Assembly: GCA_017455085.1 (NCBI GenBank)
Contig: JAFTBT010000113.1
Location: 1 to 30,842 of the forward strand
DNA: 30,842 nt
Origin: Synergistaceae bacterium
Lineage (GTDB): Bacteria; Synergistota; Synergistia; Synergistales; Aminobacteriaceae
Reading direction: 5' to 3'
Shown: piece by piece, positions 17,601-23,445 of the stretch
How positions within the stretch are numbered: position 1 is the first letter of the stretch
Layout of the letters: each line of letters starts with the position of its first letter
The notes under the pieces: generated by a model
What the model was told of the DNA's origin: nothing
The model's input: only the letters and a program-made list of their open reading frames with translations
Databases searched by the model: none
Position numbers and translations under genes: made by a program

Positions 17601-17956
17601 CGAACATAGACGGACAAGCCGAGTTCCTACTGGACAGCGATAACGATACAGTTTACGTGAACGGCAAGGAGTCCGCGCATCATTACGGCCTGCCGGTTGT
17701 TTCCACGCACTGGATCGACTTCATCAATTACTCCAGAAGCGAATACGTGTACTATGTGAAGCGTGAGAACTCATCGGTTGAGTGGGGCTATCCCAGAGTG
17801 AGAGTGAGGCTGTACTACAAAAATAACGCGTTCGTAAGCGAGTACATACTTTTAGACTCGGAAACTCAGGGGGACTACTGGGAAGTGTTCAGGATCAGGA
17901 ATAACGGATACCGCAAGAAAGTAAACGCCATTCGTGAAGAAGAGCCGGATTTGTAG
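14654..17956 (+). CDS. Secreted M4 (thermolysin-like) metalloprotease lipoprotein, multidomain
   Basis: An 1100-residue exported protein. A signal peptide ends at a probable lipidated Cys25 followed by seven glycines. Next are an InlB B-repeat-like domain (residues ~57-128, ending ITLYAQW), an Ig-like domain (~135-222, LPITWTSTNSAAIAPNG), and an FTP/PepSY-type propeptide (~290-450). The M4 catalytic region has HETTH at 585-589, GAIDDGYADIFG at 606-617 and the active-site His698 in NNGCHTYC. The C-terminal tail has two carboxypeptidase-regulatory-like beta domains (~783-970) and an unassigned end. The third zinc ligand, normally Glu in NEAxSD, is Asp610 here. The GTG start follows GGAG by about 12 bases. 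It should sit on the cell surface or outer membrane and degrade protein. Confidence 0.87.
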   Translation: MSNRKFFVFMSIFFLLCLAAFTGGCGGGGGGSSHPSAVEPSPDITVPTSPDTPAPSGYTVSFNSNGGSEIPSVTVSKNSTINQPEDPVKDSCLFAGWYKDNETFADPFAFGDDGEKVTGNITLYAQWFDDDPAGFAVDYSLAMIEIAYSDGDNPDYVTQNLGLPSSSEGLPITWTSTNSAAIAPNGAVTRPAGSNTRVILTASAVSGDFRAAKSFDLTVIRARSLTPEQAKIVIAPVDVADIEAMNYSNDAFEMDYSESSDVVRAIEGRFTNITVGNADDALDAVQSVHGMLGIDDPYEESELFSVARDEYGAQYSFRQVYPHADTHEKIPVYGRVLMVSANASGDTDFLTSNFSPTDSMNDVYTQYTKDIAESAALRHYAGSNSTVDVVSSDTRKIIYSLGDYELEPVMAFEVRVRGNTSSGDVIDENVIVSGHDLSIIAVDENIRTWKKNDTARDELGVLQTFPVTYDLLLRKNMRDSGHPEVRIYNGNLDTPVRTIFSGSFRDGQQISAYTNMRRVINWWRVTFGRNSLNNKGMTVKVVTHDTSTRDNAYWSSQSEYIAICNLYNSNKYEFSRAIGLDTLTHETTHAVMYYSTGGIPYKNATGAIDDGYADIFGCLRDRDWQHGWRVDPNSTDPEKGITYFVDKTQCLRDAREAITVNSLSQNDNNDGTLDDINDLYDMYKTVAPARVNDNNGCHTYCRLVTHAAYLMHQDGAESDGLTWVELGRVWYKSFTMGYDATSDFHTVRRNILRSAQQLRLSDAKIRTIKKAFDKIGVYGRRGTIKGRVTDYMNGGTLSVGTASVIIRGSAGQIETRISTVSADGRFSVNVETGHHTVTVYPNAGSYRTYQTRVSLVNDKDSVNINAALVRTGTGSIDVYVRDAKTGNYLSGVTVRVVNNWTQATEQGTTNSSGRYTFRGIPSGYYTVRTYRTGYNGGEFSVTLPPSRTITLNGAVYPESRERYIVLLETEESNFNDFSAHLKANIDGQAEFLLDSDNDTVYVNGKESAHHYGLPVVSTHWIDFINYSRSEYVYYVKRENSSVEWGYPRVRVRLYYKNNAFVSEYILLDSETQGDYWEVFRIRNNGYRKKVNAIREEEPDL

Positions 17957-17968
17957 GCCAAGAGTGAG

Positions 17969-17974
17969 TATAAT
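17969..17974 (+). promoter_or_regulatory. -10 element for the secreted 264-residue protein
   Basis: TATAAT lies 27 bases before the ATG at 18001 and 13 bases after the protease stop. A TG four bases upstream gives a partly extended element. Confidence 0.45.
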
Positions 17975-18000
17975 CTGCCACAAAGGAGGATGATTTAGAG

Positions 18001-18795
18001 ATGAGACGAATTTTTTGCGGCATAGTATTAGCGATGATGTGTGTATCGTCAGCATTCGGTGAGGGCAGTCCTGCGCATGTAGTGCTTCGTAACGTCATGA
18101 AGTGTATCGGCGGAAATGATGCAGTATTTGTGCAGGAACACGACTATTCCGACTGGGAGTATGACCCTCCGGATGACCCAGAGCAGTATTCGGGAGTAAC
18201 TGTGCTTGCTGAAGAGTGGGCGACTCTCCCTGCACCGAAGAATACCGTACCTACATCGAGATATGGCCTGATGAATCCGTATGACCCTGTGGAGATTGTT
18301 GTTTACGGCGACACGCTGGAGATATCTGACTGGGGAGGAGACGGGGTGTATTCGTTCAGGTTGTTCGACTCTGAGGGGAGATTCATAACGGGAGACTCTA
18401 TGCTTAACGAGCAGCACACTTCCACGAAAATCAAGCTCACTCCGGAAAAACAGGATTACTATCTGGAGTTTGCGCAGGCCAGAGTGAACTACGGTGATGA
18501 GGCTGACTACACGGACACCGAACCTGAAGCACCGTCCCTCGATCCGGAAACGTCTCCGGAATACTGCTACGTGTACTTGAGGATGAGTGCAGGACGTACC
18601 AGACGACTCCGCGCTGAAGACGTACGAGTTCCTCCGGAAATTGCGGGGGATTACGAGGCCTCGCAGACCGAAGTGCAGGAGTATATGCTGCGCCGGAACA
18701 TCAAGAGCATAGGGGACTTGACGGCAGACGACTTCGTGAACATAGCTGTCGAACGTGCCAGAAAACTCTCACGCAGTCAAGATATATACCAGTAA
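18001..18795 (+). CDS. Secreted protein of unknown function
   Basis: A 264-residue protein with a clear signal peptide (MRRIFCGIVLAMMCVSSAFG, cleavage near residue 20-22). The mature part is acidic and rich in Asp, Glu, Tyr and Pro. It includes a beta-strand-like stretch (PVEIVVYGDTLEISDWGG, then YSFRLFDSEGRF) and a helical C-terminus. I do not recognise a family. An AAAGGAGG Shine-Dalgarno precedes the ATG by about 11 bases. It follows the metalloprotease lipoprotein and is closed by its own terminator, so it might work with the protease outside the cytoplasm, for example as an inhibitor or envelope partner. That is inference from position only. Confidence 0.75.
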   Translation: MRRIFCGIVLAMMCVSSAFGEGSPAHVVLRNVMKCIGGNDAVFVQEHDYSDWEYDPPDDPEQYSGVTVLAEEWATLPAPKNTVPTSRYGLMNPYDPVEIVVYGDTLEISDWGGDGVYSFRLFDSEGRFITGDSMLNEQHTSTKIKLTPEKQDYYLEFAQARVNYGDEADYTDTEPEAPSLDPETSPEYCYVYLRMSAGRTRRLRAEDVRVPPEIAGDYEASQTEVQEYMLRRNIKSIGDLTADDFVNIAVERARKLSRSQDIYQ

Positions 18796-18800
18796 CTACG

Positions 18801-18836
18801 AGGGCAGGAGGAAAAACACACTCCCGCCCTATTTTT
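18801..18836 (+). terminator. Rho-independent terminator
   Basis: AGGGCaGGAG (18801-18810) pairs with CTCCcGCCCT (18821-18830) with one mismatch and is followed by ATTTTTG. It closes the secreted-protein gene and may also serve the convergent ATPase gene ending at 18841. Confidence 0.8.
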
Positions 18837-18840
18837 GTGC

Positions 18841-19746
18841 CTATAGTCCGTCAGAATCCATGACACCCTTTTTCTGGGTGCGTAACGCCAAATCTTCGGT
18901 CAAGTTCTTCATGTCGTCCTGAGTCCATTCACGCGAAGCCTTTCCGCCTGTAACTGCCTGCATGGCCGACTGTGCAGCGTTAGAGTCCTGATCGAACAGC
19001 TCCATGTAGCCGTAATACAGCCTGTTGATGGTGTTGCGTATGTCCTGAGCGTTGGGGATGGCCTCAGATCCGGAGTTGAGCCAGTTGTTGAGGATCTTTC
19101 CGGTCTCTTGAGTGATGGTGAAAGTTTGGCTGTCGAACAATCCGGTTCTGTCCTTGCTGACGGTTACGGTGTGGTCCATGCCCAAGTCGAACACTACGGT
19201 GAACTCGTAGTCTACGCCGTCGCGCTGAACTGGGGCGAGTCCAACTTTGCGGATCTCGGTGCGGCCTCTTTCGTTCTGGAGCTGTGCGTAGTCGGTCTTG
19301 CTCCTCATGGTAGCGACAACGTGGCATTTTGAGGCAGTGATAGCTTCGAGTAGTCTTGTGTGCATGGGCATGATTTTCCCCCACGCTGCGTAAGAATTTC
19401 CGCTTTTGGACTTTTCCGTGAGCTGGTTGTGGGCGTCGAGTATTCCGCCTTCTCCGCTCCATGCGTGAGAGAGTGAGTCGATGATGAGGACGTCATAGCC
19501 TGCTTTTTCGGCCTCGTAGATAGCGGAAAGATACTTCTGCACTGTGTAGGGAGCTGCGAGGGTTTCGACGTCGTAGTCGCACATGTTTGCGTAGAGGTCT
19601 CCAGAGCCGTTTTCTGTGTCGATCATGGCGATTCTGCCGCCGAGTCCCTGAGCGAGGATGAGTGCGCCGAAGGTTTTGCCTGAACCTGCGGGGCCAGTGA
19701 GTGCGAGACGTAATTTAGCTTTGCGGCGTTCTGCTTTTCTGAACAT
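18841..19746 (-). CDS. Phage-type RecA-like ATPase (AAA_24 / Sak4-like)
   Basis: A 301-residue P-loop ATPase. Walker A is GPAGSGKT (residues 18-25) and Walker B DVLIIDS (85-91), followed by a sensor-like VVATMRSKTDY and a basic EIRKVGLAPVQRDGVDYEF block. This layout matches the AAA_24 proteins of phages and the Sak4 single-strand-annealing/recombination group. Such proteins pair homologous DNA, usually beside an SSB. ATG 19746 is chosen because AGGAGG lies 9 bases upstream and the conserved FRKAERRKAKLRLAL begins there; a longer start at 19818 would run through the probable promoter. No other phage gene is adjacent, so it is a remnant or a domesticated gene. Confidence 0.78.
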   Translation of the reverse strand: MFRKAERRKAKLRLALTGPAGSGKTFGALILAQGLGGRIAMIDTENGSGDLYANMCDYDVETLAAPYTVQKYLSAIYEAEKAGYDVLIIDSLSHAWSGEGGILDAHNQLTEKSKSGNSYAAWGKIMPMHTRLLEAITASKCHVVATMRSKTDYAQLQNERGRTEIRKVGLAPVQRDGVDYEFTVVFDLGMDHTVTVSKDRTGLFDSQTFTITQETGKILNNWLNSGSEAIPNAQDIRNTINRLYYGYMELFDQDSNAAQSAMQAVTGGKASREWTQDDMKNLTEDLALRTQKKGVMDSDGL

Positions 19747-19790
19747 GAATATATGCCTCCTGAATGAATATTGTGTGTGGTGTGTGAAGA

Positions 19791-19818
19791 ATATTACACG
19801 TGAAAATGTTTGTGGCAA
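19791..19818 (-). promoter_or_regulatory. Promoter for the RecA-like ATPase gene
   Basis: On the - strand TTGCCA (complement of 19813-19818) and TAATAT (complement of 19791-19796) are separated by 16 bases, about 45 bases ahead of the ATG. The gene thus need not depend on the upstream SEL1 gene, which ends 87 bases before it. Confidence 0.5.
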
Positions 19819-19833
19819 TCTGTAGTTATTACC

Positions 19834-21009
19834 TTAATATCCCATATTTTTCAGAGCTTGCTTTGCGTAAGTATTTCCCTGTTCAGCAGCTTTGCGATAC
19901 CATTTCAAGGCCTCTGATTTGTCCTTAGGGACTCCCTCGCCGTAGTCGTACATCCGCCCCAGCCAGTATTGAGCCTTAGCGTGTCCCTGTTCAGCAGCTT
20001 TGCGATACCACTTTGCTGCCTCCGATTTGTCCTGATGGACTCCCCTGCCGTAGTAGTACATATCCCCCAGCCAGTATTGAGCCCTAGCGTGTCCCTGTTC
20101 AGCGGCTTTGCGATACCATTTCACTGCCTCCGAGTCGTCATTAGGGACTCCCTCGCCGTAGTCGTACATCCGCCCCAGCCAGTATTGAGCCTTAGCGAGT
20201 CCCTGTTCAGCGGCCGGAAGAAGATACTTGAACGCCTCATCATAATTCCCGGCATCATAATACTTCTTGCCCTGTTCATAGAGCTGTGTAGCAGACTGTG
20301 ATATTTGCATCGCAGGCTGTGAGAATACTACTTGTTGCTGACTCTTGCTCTGTTGAACTCTGCTCCGCTGTTCCTCAAGCTGCTTTTGTGCCTCCGCTTT
20401 TTTCCGTGCCTCTTCAGCTTTTCGGGCTTCAGCCTCTTTGAGTTCCCTCTGTTTGCGCTCAATCTCTGCCTTCAGCCGTTGCTCTTCCCTGAGTTTTTCC
20501 TGACGCTGGCGTTCTAGCTCTTCTCTTCTCCGTGCCTCCTCAGCTTTTCGGGCTTGCTCCTGCCTCAGCTCCTCCTGCTTGCGCTGAATTTCCGCCTTCA
20601 CCCGTTCTTCTTCCCTGCGCTGCTCCTCAATCTGCCTCTGCAAATCTGCTCTCTGCTTTTTCTCTTCCTCAGTCTGAGCTTGAATGTCCTGCAACGCCGA
20701 ATCATGACGCTTTAGGGTTTCTTTGAGTCTGGCGAGGTGTTGTTCTTCCTGCTGGAGAATCTCTAGCTGTTTACGCAGTTCCTCTTCTGAATCGTCTTGC
20801 TTCTGTGTTTGCTGTAGTGTCTGAGTCACAACATTTTGCAATTGTTCAAGCTGGTGTTTGACTTCCTCATCGTGAGATTCGTTCTTTTTCCTGAATATTT
20901 TTCTCAGGCTCGGAAATATCGCGAACGCTATTAAAAGCAGAACCGCAGCAACAATTTCACTGCTAACTTTTTTCAAACCTTCAATGATGATCTCAATCAG
21001 AGCTGTCAT
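19834..21009 (-). CDS. Membrane-anchored coiled-coil protein with C-terminal SEL1 repeats
   Basis: A 391-residue protein. One N-terminal transmembrane helix (IVAAVLLLIAFAIFPSL, about residues 20-37) is followed by a basic stop-transfer. Then comes a ~190-residue charged coiled coil dense in Glu, Gln, Arg and Lys (REEERVKAEIQRKQEELRQE style). Three full 36-residue SEL1 repeats plus a partial fourth follow (AAEQGHAKAQYWLGRMYDYG...). SEL1 repeats are protein-binding solenoids found in many bacterial signalling and envelope proteins. I chose ATG 21009 with TAGGAGA upstream. The topology suggests a scaffold projecting from the inner membrane, and no enzymatic domain is seen. The tRNA genes lie divergently upstream. 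Confidence 0.85.
   Translation of the reverse strand: MTALIEIIIEGLKKVSSEIVAAVLLLIAFAIFPSLRKIFRKKNESHDEEVKHQLEQLQNVVTQTLQQTQKQDDSEEELRKQLEILQQEEQHLARLKETLKRHDSALQDIQAQTEEEKKQRADLQRQIEEQRREEERVKAEIQRKQEELRQEQARKAEEARRREELERQRQEKLREEQRLKAEIERKQRELKEAEARKAEEARKKAEAQKQLEEQRSRVQQSKSQQQVVFSQPAMQISQSATQLYEQGKKYYDAGNYDEAFKYLLPAAEQGLAKAQYWLGRMYDYGEGVPNDDSEAVKWYRKAAEQGHARAQYWLGDMYYYGRGVHQDKSEAAKWYRKAAEQGHAKAQYWLGRMYDYGEGVPKDKSEALKWYRKAAEQGNTYAKQALKNMGY
19877..20216 (-). repeat. 108-base tandem repeats encoding SEL1 units
   Basis: The segment containing CCCTGTTCAGC recurs at about 19877, 19985, 20093 and 20201, an exact 108-base period. The units are nearly identical at DNA level, not only in protein, which points to recent duplication or gene conversion. 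Confidence 0.85.
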
Positions 21010-21059
21010 TTCAATTCTCCTAATATGGGGGGGATTTTGGCTAAATGATAACATGCAAT

Positions 21060-21088
21060 TTGCTTTTTTTGAGAGGTGATAATATAAT
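21060..21088 (+). promoter_or_regulatory. Promoter of the tRNA-Lys/tRNA-Glu unit
   Basis: TTGCTT (21060-21065) and TATAAT (21083-21088) are separated by 17 bases. The -10 ends 21 bases before the tRNA-Lys 5' end. It is the best full -35/-10 pair seen in the window. Confidence 0.65.
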
Positions 21089-21109
21089 ACCCCTTGTTGT
21101 CGAAAAACT

Positions 21110-21185
21110 GAATCGCTAGCTCAGTCGGTAGAGCACCGGACTTTTAATCCGGGTGTCGGGGGTTCAAGTCCCCCGCGATTCACCA
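21110..21185 (+). tRNA. tRNA-Lys (anticodon UUU)
   Basis: A complete 76-base cloverleaf. Acceptor strands GAATCGC and GCGATTC pair fully. The D arm is GCTC...GAGC, the anticodon stem CCGGA/TCCGG encloses loop CTTTTAA (anticodon at 21143-21145), and the T arm is GGGGG TTCAAGT CCCCC. The discriminator A and the encoded CCA (21183-21185) are present. Confidence 0.97.
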
Positions 21186-21202
21186 GAACAGTCCACAAAA
21201 AT

Positions 21203-21278
21203 GGTCCCATCGTCCAGAGGCCTAGGACACAGCCCTTTCAAGGCTGCGACGCGGGTTCGAATCCCGCTGGGACCGCCA
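21203..21278 (+). tRNA. tRNA-Glu (anticodon UUC)
   Basis: A complete 76-base cloverleaf. Acceptor strands are GGTCCCA and TGGGACC, the anticodon stem is CAGCC/GGCTG with loop CTTTCAA (anticodon TTC), and the T arm is GCGGG TTCGAAT CCCGC. The discriminator is G with encoded CCA. It follows tRNA-Lys after 17 bases, so one transcript is likely. Confidence 0.97.
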
Positions 21279-21299
21279 AAATATCAATTTGTCTATCTT

Positions 21300-21341
21300 A
21301 GTACTCAAGATGGAAGAAAGGAGTACTCAAGATGGAAGAAA
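21300..21341 (+). repeat. Tandem duplication around the small peptide's start
   Basis: AGTACTCAAGATGGAAGAAA occurs at 21300-21319 and again at 21322-21341, a perfect 20-base copy with a 22-base period. Each copy carries an ATG followed by GAAGAA. Only the second ATG (21332) opens the 46-codon frame. The first copy supplies the AAAGGAG Shine-Dalgarno for it. Confidence 0.9.
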
Positions 21342-21472
21342 AAAAGAAAGTAGAGAATCCCCGCATAAAATATCATAAACCCGCTGTGTTGCTTTCAAGT
21401 GAAGACCATGCCCCATTCAGTTTGTCCTGCAAAGGCGGTATAGCGAATTGTCTTCACTGCCGCGAAGCATAA
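21332..21472 (+). CDS. Candidate RiPP precursor peptide (46 residues, three Cys)
   Basis: ATG 21332 to TAA 21470-21472 gives a 46-residue peptide. The Lys/Glu-rich N-terminus (MEEKKKVENPRIK) leads into YHKPAVLL, then a Cys-containing tail SLSCKGGIANCLHCREA with Cys at about residues 33, 40 and 43. AAAGGAG lies 8 bases upstream, a good ribosome site. The Y-x-x-P element resembles leader motifs bound by PqqD-like recognition domains, and the next gene encodes just such a domain fused to a radical SAM enzyme. The small size, leader/core layout and position argue for a modified-peptide precursor. I cannot name a family. It sits 53 bases after tRNA-Glu with no obvious terminator between. Confidence 0.62.
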   Translation: MEEKKKVENPRIKYHKPAVLLSSEDHAPFSLSCKGGIANCLHCREA

Positions 21473-21556
21473 TCCTAGTGTTGGTAGTGTAACATGCTCA
21501 GAGTCGGTAACTTTTATGACTTTGGGCATTTCGTTTATTAGGCTGAGAAACTTAAA

Positions 21557-23008
21557 ATGAGGTACTATTCGTTAAAATCTGATTGTTACGTCAGAACTTA
21601 CGGCGATATTGGTTACATTTCTAGGCCGCTTGCTGGTATAGACAAGATTGTAGATTCAACCGGTGCTGTCTTTCTCAGTAAACTTCAGTACGTGCCGTTA
21701 TCTATTAATGACATAACAAAGTCATTGACGGCCAGCTTTGAGGATGCTGATGAAGCTGAACTTGCAGAAGACGCTGTTTCTTTTTATGATATGTTGCTTG
21801 CTGATGATTTTCTGAATGTCGGCAGCAGTATGCAGGTTGAATCGGATTCTTGTTTTGATTATTCTACTCTCAAAGGTGAACTTGCATACAAAGATGGTTA
21901 TATTGCTGATACATCATCTGAAAAGTTCCTGATTGATTACTCAAAGAAGAATCCTTTTTTATTTACTTTTCATATAGAATTGACGAGTAAATGCAACGAG
22001 CGGTGTATTCATTGTTATATTCCTCACGAATGTAAGAATGCCGATATTGAGTATGATTTGATGATAAAAGCTCTCAATCAGTGCAGGGAGATGGGTGTGA
22101 TGAACATTGTTTTTTCTGGCGGAGAACCAATGCTGCATCCCAATTTCTGCGATTTTCTACGTTATGCTAAAGACTTAGATTTTAACGTTACTGTCCTCTC
22201 AAATCTTACGTTGCTGAATGATGAGATCTTAAGCGCATTAAAATACAGGCATAGTTCTTGTGTTAATGTGTCCCTGTATTCAATGGACGGCCGGGTACAC
22301 GACGCTATTACCACAGTTGAAGGATCTTTTTTCAGGACAAAAAACAATATTCTTCGGCTGATAGATAATAACATTGCAGTTCAAATTAACTGTCCAGTGA
22401 TGAAGCAGAATCAAGCTGTATTCCAAGACGTAATACTATGGGGACACGAGCATAAGTGCGCCGTAATTCTTGATTATATTATCATGGCGAGAAGCGACCG
22501 TTCTGTAGATAACCTTGAATGCCGCTTAACAAAAGAAGAAATTAGGCCGGTACTGGAGAGAATATTACAGAATGATGTAGTTGTTCAGGCAAATATTAAA
22601 TCATCTGCTTACCGAAGCGAATTATCATCGGAAATAATTGACCCTGATGAAAGGGTTTGCGGCGTGGCGTTGTCTACAATATGCATGGTTGCAAACGGCA
22701 ATGTGTACCCTTGTGCTGGATGGCAGAAATATGTTTGCGGAAATCTTAATGAGTCATCATTGCAGGAGATATGGACGAAATCACCAGCAGTTATTTTTCT
22801 GAGGCAGCTGCGGCTGAAGGACTTTAAGAAATGTATGGGCTGCGAGGACAAAAAATACTGCCTTATGTGTATCAGCCGAAATTCTAATGAAAGTGAAACA
22901 GGAAGTGTGTTTGATGTACCTCAAATTACATGCGAGGCAGCCAGAATACAGCATCAAGTTTTTGATGAATATGCTGTACAAAATTATGTTAAAGAGGAGG
23001 AGTCGTAA
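21557..23008 (+). CDS. Radical SAM/SPASM peptide-modifying enzyme with N-terminal PqqD-like domain
   Basis: A 483-residue protein. Residues ~1-90 look like a PqqD-type RiPP recognition element (YVRTYGDIGYISRP..., ending in an acidic helix DADEAELAEDAV). The radical SAM core has the CNERCIHC cluster motif (Cys146, 150, 153) and SGGEP at 187-191. The C-terminal SPASM region carries Cys368, 376, 386, 394, 426, 429, 435, 438 and 459, enough for two auxiliary 4Fe-4S clusters. Enzymes of this build install thioether or C-C crosslinks or epimerise ribosomal peptides. The likely substrate is the peptide encoded 84 bases upstream. The ATG has only a weak ribosome site. The DNA is visibly A+T-richer than flanking genes, which suggests transfer. 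Confidence 0.9.
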   Translation: MRYYSLKSDCYVRTYGDIGYISRPLAGIDKIVDSTGAVFLSKLQYVPLSINDITKSLTASFEDADEAELAEDAVSFYDMLLADDFLNVGSSMQVESDSCFDYSTLKGELAYKDGYIADTSSEKFLIDYSKKNPFLFTFHIELTSKCNERCIHCYIPHECKNADIEYDLMIKALNQCREMGVMNIVFSGGEPMLHPNFCDFLRYAKDLDFNVTVLSNLTLLNDEILSALKYRHSSCVNVSLYSMDGRVHDAITTVEGSFFRTKNNILRLIDNNIAVQINCPVMKQNQAVFQDVILWGHEHKCAVILDYIIMARSDRSVDNLECRLTKEEIRPVLERILQNDVVVQANIKSSAYRSELSSEIIDPDERVCGVALSTICMVANGNVYPCAGWQKYVCGNLNESSLQEIWTKSPAVIFLRQLRLKDFKKCMGCEDKKYCLMCISRNSNESETGSVFDVPQITCEAARIQHQVFDEYAVQNYVKEEES

Positions 23009-23277
23009 TGGATATACGTTACATTGAGAGCCAAACAAAGACAGTTCAGGGAAAAGAAAACGAGATTCGCCGAAAGTACGGCAAAGAATGGAATATCCAG
23101 CCGCTAGGAGGTGGAAATGGTAACTGGCTGCTGAGCAAAAACAGTGATGTTCTTGTAGATGGAGTAAGTTATCGCTATTTTGTGCTTGAAAAATATCACG
23201 AGGATAAATTAACCAAAGGTCTGTTTGAACAATTCCGTAAAGATGTGGAAGATGGTAATATCGAACTGCCACAATAG
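23008..23277 (+). CDS. Small protein coupled to the radical SAM gene, unknown function
   Basis: An 89-residue protein whose ATG shares a base with the radical SAM stop (TAATG), with GAGGAGG just upstream, so it is made together with that enzyme. It is charged, has no Cys and no signal peptide, and contains a glycine-rich turn (PLGGGNGNWLL) followed by a beta-like segment (DVLVDGVSYRYFVLEKY) and an acidic helix. I do not recognise it. In peptide-modification loci such a coupled small protein may be an accessory or chaperone, an immunity protein, or an additional precursor. The lack of Cys makes a thioether precursor unlikely. Confidence 0.7.
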   Translation: MDIRYIESQTKTVQGKENEIRRKYGKEWNIQPLGGGNGNWLLSKNSDVLVDGVSYRYFVLEKYHEDKLTKGLFEQFRKDVEDGNIELPQ

Positions 23278-23300
23278 ATATTAACAAAAGTCCTGCAATA

Positions 23301-23333
23301 GAAAAGGAGCCGTCAAAGCCCCTCTTTTGTTTT
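23301..23333 (+). terminator. Probable terminator of the peptide locus
   Basis: AGGAGC and GCCCCT form an imperfect stem around CGTCAAA, flanked by A and T runs and followed by TTTTGTTTT. It closes the peptide cassette. The rest of 23334-23445 shows no gene. Confidence 0.5.
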
Positions 23334-23445
23334 AGCTGATATGCATTCTCATGAATAACTTAGATCCCAACATAAGCATTAGACATTTTTTGTGAGGTCT
23401 GTGATAATTCGCTCATCCCAAATTTTACAGGAGGCTTCACACAAA

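Noticed and set aside
18841..21354. Intact prophage at the tRNA genes
   Set aside because: Only one phage-type gene is present; no integrase, structural or lysis genes and no clear att repeats were seen.
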